Made by a program: the position numbers and the translations under genes. From the NCBI GenBank assembly GCA_030637245.1, contig DAOVVI010000189.1:1-5208 (forward strand): a stretch of DNA of 5,208 nt, given 5' to 3'. Below are positions 1 through 5,208 of the stretch, piece after piece. The first letter of the stretch is position 1. Each line of letters starts with the position of its first letter. Source of the DNA: Cyclobacteriaceae bacterium. Lineage in GTDB: Bacteria; Bacteroidota; Bacteroidia; Cytophagales; Cyclobacteriaceae. The notes under the pieces are model-generated. The model saw only the letters and a list, made by a program, of their open reading frames with translations, made no database searches and was not told the origin of the DNA.

Positions 1-2036
1 ATATTTAATCCGGAAGGATTGGTAATTGGATTTGGATAAATATTGACCTCAATGGACTTATCACTATCTCCGGGAGTTCCAAATGATGTATTTTGAAATA
101 ACTGTAAACCACCCCGTACACCACCGACTATGAGACTTTCTGTGCCCTGATTGAATAAATCCGCACTTGAAACCCAGGAATGCAAATCGAATTTTATACT
201 TTCTTCCTTAGTCGTTAAACCAATGCCATATGAAAGATCTACATATGTCGGTTCAGTATCAATTTGTTTTTGAAAGTCAAAATAAACTCTACCTTCTCCG
301 CTGAAATCCGTTGTGATCAAATCAGCTTCACCATTCATGTCAATATCACCAATTGAAGCAACCAGGTGTATCCTCTCCTGTGAAAAATCACGTTCAATCC
401 CCAGGAATGACGCATCAATCAGTTCAAATGTATTGTCACCTTTGTTTCGATGGTATTCTAAAGCTCCGTCTCCTTTCCCTGCTAATAAATCCACATAGCT
501 ATCCTCGTCAATGTCAAAAAAAGTCGGTGTATCGCTATAGGCCATGGAGGGCGGTAACTCAATTTGCTTTTTTTCATTTATATCGAAAGAAACAGGTTGA
601 CCCGAATCTGCCTGGTTGAAAATTAGCCATGAAACCAATTTAAAATCTTGAATTTGCATCCCGGTATAAACTAAATCAACAGCGCTGTCCTCATTAAAAT
701 CAACTAAATTTATTTTCGGGTTAATGAGGTTCAATGATGCTAAGTCAATATAATTTTTATCATTAATCCTAAATGAAGGAGTTGAAGATGATCCCGTATT
801 TTCAAATTCAATAACATACCCACCAAAATAGCTGCCATTCCAATGCCCGTTTACAGCAAGCAATAGATCTGTTTTACCATCTACATTTAGATCGTATAAT
901 GCAGGCATGGAATTTTCTCCAAAATCCATCATTTGATGCTGAATGAGATCATTTTGCTGATAGATAAAATCAGGATATGCGTTTGTACCAGTATTTTTAT
1001 AAAACCAATTTGAATGTGCAAAATCGATTTTAAATTCAACATTTTCTTCAAAACTTGGAGTTACGATCAAATCTTTTACTCCATCAAAATCGAGATCTTC
1101 AAAATAGCCTGCAGGAAAGACATGAAAATTTGCAGGATGAATATCATCAGGGAACATGTTTGAATAATCCACCATATACGCGCTGTCTTTATCTCCCATA
1201 TTTTCATAAAAGTATAATTCTTCACATTGCTCATGCCCCACCAGCAAATCCCTGTCTCCATCGCCATCCGCATCTATGGCTAAAAGCGCTTTTCCTCCGG
1301 GATGCATAACTCGTCCATTAGAGAGGTCGGCACAGGTTTCTCCACTAAAAGTGAAAACATTGCAATCACACTCTTCAAACTCACCCCATCTTCTCGTATT
1401 AATCTCATATTCCAGGGAATCGGCATTGCCAAAAAGTTCCTGGCTAAGGTTTTTATTGTACCGTATATATCCGCCAATAGCAAAATTATATACCAATATA
1501 TCCATATCCCCATCCGAATCAATATCAGTGATAGCGGGAACATCTGCTGCGTTTGCGATCAGATTGATCTTTCCTGAATATCCTGTAGTGAATAACGGAT
1601 CAGCGACTTTTTCCCATTGAACAGGCTGTCCGGTTTGAGATACATTTTTCAAAACAATAATACCTCTTTCCCCATTGGAAAAAATATCCTTTTTCCCATC
1701 CTGATTATAATCAACAAACAGCACCCAACCCGCTGGTAATTGCGGGAGCAGCACACATAATTCGTTTGACGGTATAAAATTATCTCCTTCAATATTAAAA
1801 ATTTGATAAATGTTCGCGCTTCGATCATATAGTATCAATTCTTCCTTACCATCACCATCCAGATCTGCCTTATTGTATTGACTTGAGTTTAATCCACCGC
1901 CCCACGGATGACCAAGATCTCGCTCCCCATCATTCACATGTATATCAAATTTTTGTTCGAATACTACCTGACTATTGACAAAAAATGGTATTAAAAATAA
2001 AAACACAGATAGGATCCCTTTTAAAAGTCTTTGCAT
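1..2036 (-). CDS. Secreted FG-GAP/VCBS repeat protein with T9SS type A sorting domain (C-terminus cut by window edge)
   Basis: The frame is open from ATG (2036-2034) to the left edge, giving 678 codons without a stop. An in-frame TAA at 2057-2055 with no other start between fixes this ATG. Residues 1-22 form a signal peptide (basic MQRLLK, hydrophobic core, likely cut VNS|Q). Nine Ca-binding loops of the DxDxDGxxD type start at residues 58, 109, 171, 255, 314, 382, 446, 508 and 564. They are mostly 51-68 residues apart, as in integrin-like beta-propeller blades; those at 446 and 508 have Ser for Gly, and 564 has Asn for Asp. A degenerate tenth repeat lies near 626. Cysteines 223, 225, 235 and 271 cluster around loop 4. 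The visible end, VNIYPNP (664-670), is the start of a Por_Secre_tail domain, which normally adds roughly 70 residues. By family knowledge the protein would cross the outer membrane by T9SS and be surface-anchored or released. Its ligand is unknown; adhesion is only a guess. Confidence 0.93.
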   Translation of the reverse strand, partial: MQRLLKGILSVFLFLIPFFVNSQVVFEQKFDIHVNDGERDLGHPWGGGLNSSQYNKADLDGDGKEELILYDRSANIYQIFNIEGDNFIPSNELCVLLPQLPAGWVLFVDYNQDGKKDIFSNGERGIIVLKNVSQTGQPVQWEKVADPLFTTGYSGKINLIANAADVPAITDIDSDGDMDILVYNFAIGGYIRYNKNLSQELFGNADSLEYEINTRRWGEFEECDCNVFTFSGETCADLSNGRVMHPGGKALLAIDADGDGDRDLLVGHEQCEELYFYENMGDKDSAYMVDYSNMFPDDIHPANFHVFPAGYFEDLDFDGVKDLIVTPSFEENVEFKIDFAHSNWFYKNTGTNAYPDFIYQQNDLIQHQMMDFGENSMPALYDLNVDGKTDLLLAVNGHWNGSYFGGYVIEFENTGSSSTPSFRINDKNYIDLASLNLINPKINLVDFNEDSAVDLVYTGMQIQDFKLVSWLIFNQADSGQPVSFDINEKKQIELPPSMAYSDTPTFFDIDEDSYVDLLAGKGDGALEYHRNKGDNTFELIDASFLGIERDFSQERIHLVASIGDIDMNGEADLITTDFSGEGRVYFDFQKQIDTEPTYVDLSYGIGLTTKEESIKFDLHSWVSSADLFNQGTESLIVGGVRGGLQLFQNTSFGTPGDSDKSIEVNIYPNPITNPSGLN

Positions 2037-2097
2037 GAGATTGTTAAAAAATAATTACTGAATATATACATTGTTATCTAAACAAATTATCTTGAGC

Positions 2098-2119
2098 TTT
2101 TGATCCATGTTGATCAAAA
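2098..2119. repeat. Perfect 8-bp inverted repeat in divergent spacer, possible operator
   Basis: TTTTGATC (2098-2105) and GATCAAAA (2112-2119) are exact reverse complements separated by six bases (CATGTT). The arms extend to C2097/G2121 if one extra A is allowed on the right. The repeat is central in the 112-nt spacer between the divergent FG-GAP gene and murF, 29 nt upstream of the murF ATG and 61 nt from the FG-GAP ATG. Both genes are transcribed away from it, so it is not a terminator for either. A dimeric regulator site is possible, but AT-rich spacers give such repeats by chance and no protein is indicated. Confidence 0.35.
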
Positions 2120-2148
2120 AGTAAACGAATTTTTTTGAATAAAAATCT

Positions 2149-3429
2149 ATGATAGAAAAAATATATAAGATTTTTCTCAACAGCGCCGGTATTTGCACGG
2201 ATACAAGGAGTATTTCTGAAGGCGATCTGTTTATTGCTTTGCAGGGCCCTAACTTTAACGCGAATAAATTTGCTGACCAGGCGATAGAAAAAGGAGCAAT
2301 TAGAGTCATAATCGATGATAAAAATTATGCTATCCCCGGGAAAACTATTTATGTGGAGGACGGACTACTGGCTTTGCAAGAGCTGGCAAAAAGACATAGA
2401 AAAAGCCTTAAAATTCCAATTATTGGCATTACTGGGTCGAACGGGAAAACAACAACAAAAGAACTTGTCCAAGCTGTTTTGAGTTCCTCATTCCATACTT
2501 TCGCCACAAAAGGCAATCTGAACAATCACATCGGCGTCCCGCTTAGTGTGCTTTCAATAACCAAAGATCATGAAATTGCCATTATAGAAATGGGTGCGAA
2601 CCACCTTGGGGAAATCGCTCTTTTATCATCGATTTCCAGACCAACCCATGGATTGATCACCAATATAGGAAAAGCACATACAGGCTTGTTCGGTGGTTTT
2701 GAAGGGGTAATTCGCGCCAAAAGTGAGCTTTATGATTTTCTCATTAAAAACAAGGGGATTGTCTTCATCAACCAAAACCAGGAAATCCTTGTGAATATGA
2801 GTAAGCGGATAAAAAATACAGTGTTCTATCCGAATGAGGAAAGTTATTATCATTGCAGTTTTGCTGGTGCTGATCCGTTTGTAGGGCTGAAAACTGAACA
2901 GGGAAATACCGTAAAAACCAATTTACCCGGCAAGTACAACTTTGATAATATCGCAACGGCCTTGTGCCTTGGCAAATATTTTAATGTAGCTGAAGAAAAG
3001 GCGAATAATGCTGTAGCAGCTTATACACCAAAAAACAATCGTTCGCAAATCATCCAAAAAGGCAGTAACACCATAATTCTGGATGCATACAATGCAAATC
3101 CTTCATCTATGGAAAAGGCATTGGAGAATTTGACCCAGATGAAGTCGAATAGCAAAGTAGCTATTGTAGGTGATATGTTTGAACTTGGTGATGATACGAT
3201 TAAGGAGCATCAAGCCATTGGAGAAATTGTGAAAACTCTTGGTATAAACGAAGCTATCTTTTGTGGTGAGGCCATGAAATATGCTTATAATACCTTTGGC
3301 AAAGGCATTTACATGAAAACCAAGGAATTATTAATCGCGTATTTAAAGGACAACAAATTCTCGAATTCGACTATATTAATAAAAGCTTCCCGTGGAATGG
3401 CTTTGGAGGATATTGTGGATTACATCTAA
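2149..3429 (+). CDS. murF: UDP-N-acetylmuramoyl-tripeptide--D-alanyl-D-alanine ligase
   Basis: MurF joins D-Ala-D-Ala to UDP-MurNAc-tripeptide using ATP, forming the pentapeptide precursor of peptidoglycan in the cytoplasm. The 426-residue protein has the usual three Mur-ligase domains and length. The N-terminal substrate domain (about 1-85) carries TDTRSISEGDLFIALQG. The central ATPase domain has the P-loop GITGSNGKTTTKE (93-105), NLNNHIGVP (123-131), IEMGANHLGEI (146-156), and NIGKAHTGLFGG (172-183) followed by RAKSELY, where Lys191 is probably the carbamylated lysine of the family. YNFDNIATAL (263-272) leads into the C-terminal domain, which has NNRSQI (296-301), LDAYNANPSSM (311-321), VGDMFELGD (340-348) and KASRGMALE (412-420). 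No key motif is missing. The ATG at 2149 is preceded by A/T-rich sequence with no Shine-Dalgarno, as usual in Bacteroidota. The gene stands alone here: its left neighbour diverges, its right neighbour converges, and no other mur or division gene is in the window. Confidence 0.97.
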   Translation: MIEKIYKIFLNSAGICTDTRSISEGDLFIALQGPNFNANKFADQAIEKGAIRVIIDDKNYAIPGKTIYVEDGLLALQELAKRHRKSLKIPIIGITGSNGKTTTKELVQAVLSSSFHTFATKGNLNNHIGVPLSVLSITKDHEIAIIEMGANHLGEIALLSSISRPTHGLITNIGKAHTGLFGGFEGVIRAKSELYDFLIKNKGIVFINQNQEILVNMSKRIKNTVFYPNEESYYHCSFAGADPFVGLKTEQGNTVKTNLPGKYNFDNIATALCLGKYFNVAEEKANNAVAAYTPKNNRSQIIQKGSNTIILDAYNANPSSMEKALENLTQMKSNSKVAIVGDMFELGDDTIKEHQAIGEIVKTLGINEAIFCGEAMKYAYNTFGKGIYMKTKELLIAYLKDNKFSNSTILIKASRGMALEDIVDYI

Positions 3430-3434
3430 TTACA

Positions 3435-3458
3435 TCGGAAGAATTTTAGTTTTTCCGA
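3435..3458. terminator. Hairpin in convergent junction, candidate bidirectional terminator
   Basis: Bases 3435-3443 can pair with 3450-3458 as a 9-bp stem (outer part TCGGAA/TTCCGA, one G-T pair further in) around a 6-nt loop, TTTTAG. It begins 6 nt after the murF stop and covers the stop codon of the opposing DUF2784-like gene (3448-3446). Its position between two convergent genes fits a shared terminator. The stem is AT-rich on its inner side and there is no clean T-tract after it in either direction, so the call is tentative. Confidence 0.4.
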
Positions 3459-3808
3459 ATAAAATTTAAATAGACAGCTATCAGAATGACCAAAACAGTA
3501 CTGACAATTGTTATCAGGTCAACAAGTTCAGCAGATAGATTTAGAAAAGTATATTTATCGAAAAAGTACTTTATGAATGAATTTGGAAGGTTGGTTTCAC
3601 CTAATTTCATTTTGATCTCCCAATGCCAATCCGTTAAAAAACAATAACCAAATCCATACTTAAAGCCCAAAACCAACCATGAAAAAAGAGTGGCCGCCAG
3701 AACAATTAAATGAAGTTTCCTCGTTCTTTTCCATATCCAGCCAAACAGGTTGAATGAAGTGACAATTAAATGCAACCAAAGGAAAATGATATCTAAAAAC
3801 TTAAGCAT
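3446..3808 (-). CDS. DUF2784-like small integral membrane protein
   Basis: This is a 120-residue hydrophobic protein that I recognise by pattern as resembling the DUF2784 family, which has no known function. Predicted membrane segments lie at about residues 4-25, 33-54 and 94-116. A basic patch (KRTRK, 27-31) separates the first two, and the protein ends in a basic tail (FIRKN). The likely conserved features are His13, Gly23-Trp24, His33, Trp44 and the motif GYCFLTDWHW (54-63) followed by KMKLGETNLPNSFIKYFF. This tryptophan-rich stretch lies just after the second membrane segment and is the best guess for the functional part. There is no signal peptide separate from the first membrane segment. 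It starts at ATG (3808-3806) with no Shine-Dalgarno. It converges on murF, 16 nt from the murF stop, and diverges from the TPR gene, so it is probably transcribed alone. The family call is from memory of the pattern, not from a search. Confidence 0.8.
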   Translation of the reverse strand: MLKFLDIIFLWLHLIVTSFNLFGWIWKRTRKLHLIVLAATLFSWLVLGFKYGFGYCFLTDWHWEIKMKLGETNLPNSFIKYFFDKYTFLNLSAELVDLITIVSTVLVILIAVYLNFIRKN

Positions 3809-3903
3809 TATATAAACAATTTGATAAAATTTTGAAACTTAAAACATATTTTCCCGATAATTCAAATAACTTTTCCCAATTTACCCAATTAAAAGATCAT
3901 CAA

Positions 3904-5040
3904 TTGAAAATCAAACTTCTAAAATATCAATTCACGTTTCTGATACTGCTGTGGTTTTTTTCTCCGGTTTATTGTCAGTATAAAATTCTTGAAAAGGAAG
4001 GAGTTGTCGAGAAAATACAACAGACGATAGATAGCATTTACAACCTTAATTTCGATGCAGCAGATGTGATCATTGCCGATTTGGAAAAAAAATTAGGTGA
4101 TTATCCAGGCATATTTCTGCTGAAAGCCTTTTACGTAAACTGGAAATATCGTCCAATCAAAAAAGAACACGAATCTTACGAATTGTTTGAATCCTATTTA
4201 AATAAAGGAATTGAAAAAGGTGAAGCCACGTTAAATAGAAACAAAAGTGATGTCGAGGCAATTTTTTATCTTATGGCCTGTCATGCCTTTTTGGCTGAAC
4301 TCTATGTGAATAACGGTCAAAACTTTAAAGCATTAGGAGAGGCACAAAGCGCCTATAAGTATATAAAAATAGGATTTGATCATGTAGAGGATAACCCGGA
4401 GTTTTATTTTTCCAGCGGGATTTATAATTATTACAGGGAAAAATATCCGGAAGAAAATCCGTTTTACAAATCATTTATTTGGTTTTTCAGAAGCGGAGAT
4501 AAAGAAGCGGGATTGAAAATGTTGAAAAAGGGTTCTCTAAAGGCAGTCTATACAAAAGCAGAATGCCTGACTTATCTTTTTCACATTAACCTCAGATATG
4601 AGGATAAACCAATAAACGCAATTTATTATTCACGGTTGCTTAAAGACAAGTATCCCAATAACCTTCATTACGTTTCTAATTTTATTGAAAACTCAATTCG
4701 CCTGGAAAAATATGATGAATTGTACCCATATATTAAGCAACTCCTGGAAAGTGAAAAAAAATTCTATCAATATCTGGGTGAAATCTATTATGGGATTTTC
4801 CTGGAAAGAACCGGAGAAAACATAAATGAAGCATTAGAACATTTAAAAATTGCTAATAAATTGGGCGATCAAAAAGAAATCAGGGTACCGCACTACGATA
4901 GTATATTGTTCCTGGAACTGGGATTAATCCATAAGAAACTTGGAAATGAAGAACAGGCAAATAATTATTTCAAAAAGTCAATTAAATCTGCTGAATATAT
5001 AGCCTACAGAACAGACGCTGAAGAGATGTTGAAGAATTAA
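3904..5040 (+). CDS. Exported TPR-like helical repeat protein (TTG start)
   Basis: No ATG or GTG start lies near the 5' end, and the first internal Met falls after over 100 further codons. Two in-frame TTG codons are candidates, at 3832 (402 residues) and 3904 (378 residues). I prefer 3904. It gives a classic signal peptide, residues 1-24: basic MKIKLLK, hydrophobic FTFLILLWFF, then likely cleavage VYC|Q. The 3832 start would put 24 hydrophilic residues before the same signal and leave only 23 nt for promoters of two divergent genes. Cys24 is not in a normal lipobox (PVYC), so a lipoprotein is unlikely. The mature part is rich in paired amphipathic helices. The clearest TPR-like units are at about 290-321 (YLGEIYYGIF...NEALEHLKIA) and 334-363 (LELGLIHKKLGNEEQANNYF); weaker ones lie near 42-81, 119-166 and 222-253. 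It is probably periplasmic and involved in protein-protein contact; the partner is unknown. metF follows 55 nt downstream in the same direction. Confidence 0.82.
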   Translation: MKIKLLKYQFTFLILLWFFSPVYCQYKILEKEGVVEKIQQTIDSIYNLNFDAADVIIADLEKKLGDYPGIFLLKAFYVNWKYRPIKKEHESYELFESYLNKGIEKGEATLNRNKSDVEAIFYLMACHAFLAELYVNNGQNFKALGEAQSAYKYIKIGFDHVEDNPEFYFSSGIYNYYREKYPEENPFYKSFIWFFRSGDKEAGLKMLKKGSLKAVYTKAECLTYLFHINLRYEDKPINAIYYSRLLKDKYPNNLHYVSNFIENSIRLEKYDELYPYIKQLLESEKKFYQYLGEIYYGIFLERTGENINEALEHLKIANKLGDQKEIRVPHYDSILFLELGLIHKKLGNEEQANNYFKKSIKSAEYIAYRTDAEEMLKN

Positions 5041-5095
5041 TCTTTATGCTCTGGATATTTTTGATTTAATTTGTAGCTTTTCAAAAACGATAACT

Positions 5096-5208
5096 GTGAA
5101 AATTAAAGACTTACTTAATAGTGGAGAAAAAACGTATTCATTTGAGTTTTTTCCACCTAAAAATTATTCATCAATTCTTGAGTTAGGTATAAACGTTGGT
5201 CAGTTAAT
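5096..5208 (+). CDS. metF: Methylenetetrahydrofolate reductase, N-terminal fragment cut by window edge
   Basis: MetF reduces 5,10-methylene-THF to 5-methyl-THF with FAD, supplying the methyl group for methionine synthesis in the cytoplasm. Only 37 codons lie in the window, and the frame is open to the right edge. Residues 14-22, YSFEFFPPK, match the family's N-terminal signature. Glu17 aligns with the catalytic Glu28 of the E. coli enzyme (SFEFFPP). The start is taken as GTG at 5096, giving MKIKDLLNSGEK before the motif, a normal lead length. No ATG or GTG occurs further upstream in frame, although the frame stays open back to the preceding gene. There is no Shine-Dalgarno and no room for a SAM riboswitch in the 55-nt gap after the TPR gene. 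The assignment rests on a short but very characteristic motif. Confidence 0.87.
   Translation, partial: MKIKDLLNSGEKTYSFEFFPPKNYSSILELGINVGQL

Noticed and set aside
313..1620. Several small open frames on both strands (for example + 313-498, 353-619, 1055-1309, 1276-1620 and - 1076-1273, 1280-1543)
   Set aside because: All lie inside the continuous 678-codon FG-GAP frame on the minus strand, have no recognisable domain and look like frame shadows.
2037..2148. Bacteroidota-type promoters for murF or the FG-GAP gene
   Set aside because: Pieces such as TTTG (2099-2102), T-run plus G (2130-2137) and minus-strand TAATTTG (2089-2083) occur, but spacing (25-27 nt) and sequence do not fit TTTG-N(about 19)-TAnnTTTG.
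2055..2309. Minus-strand 84-codon frame in phase with the FG-GAP gene upstream of its start
   Set aside because: It is antisense to the 5' end of murF, shows no domain and is separated from the FG-GAP ATG by an in-frame TAA, so it is neither an extension nor a credible gene. The TAA instead helps fix the FG-GAP start.
2626..2956. Minus-strand frames of 62 and 75 codons inside murF
   Set aside because: They are antisense shadows of the strongly conserved murF coding sequence, with no family resemblance.
3809..3903. Promoter-like TAACTTTT (3867-3874) upstream of the preferred TTG start
   Set aside because: It matches seven of eight positions of TAnnTTTG, but no TTTG lies at the expected upstream distance and such matches are common in AT-rich DNA.
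3904..3978. Lipoprotein reading of the TPR protein signal (Cys24)
   Set aside because: The residues before Cys are S-P-V-Y, not a lipobox (L/V-A/S-G/A-C), so ordinary signal peptidase cleavage is more likely.

Overview
The window looks like chromosomal DNA from a Bacteroidota member, probably one of the environmental, protein-secreting lineages. Three things support this. The DNA is AT-rich. No gene has an obvious Shine-Dalgarno sequence. The left-hand gene encodes a large FG-GAP/VCBS propeller protein that runs into the start of a type IX secretion system (T9SS) type A sorting domain (VNIYPNP), a system restricted to this phylum. No RNA gene, insertion sequence, CRISPR array or prophage was seen.

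Layout from left to right, with gene directions -, +, -, +, +:
- 1-2036 (-): a secreted FG-GAP repeat protein that is open at the left edge. It has 678 residues in the window and lacks most of its C-terminal sorting domain.
- 2037-2148: a 112-nt divergent spacer holding a perfect 8-bp inverted repeat.
- 2149-3429 (+): murF, complete. It makes UDP-MurNAc-pentapeptide, the last cytoplasmic peptidoglycan precursor before lipid I.
- 3435-3458: a hairpin in the convergent junction, overlapping the stop of the next gene.
- 3446-3808 (-): a 120-residue DUF2784-like membrane protein of unknown function.
- 3904-5040 (+): an exported TPR-like helical repeat protein that starts at a TTG codon (a longer TTG start at 3832 is possible).
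- 5096-5208 (+): the first 37 codons of metF (methylenetetrahydrofolate reductase), starting at GTG and cut by the right edge.

The genes do not form one pathway. Strands alternate, and only the TPR gene and metF run in the same direction, with 55 nt between them. Two are housekeeping enzymes (MurF, MetF), and three encode envelope or surface proteins whose exact roles are unknown. No gap longer than about 115 nt lacks a gene. I found no convincing undescribed multi-gene system. The points most worth a second look are the cysteine-rich HPGGK segment inside the FG-GAP protein, the inverted repeat between that gene and murF, and the non-ATG start of the TPR protein.
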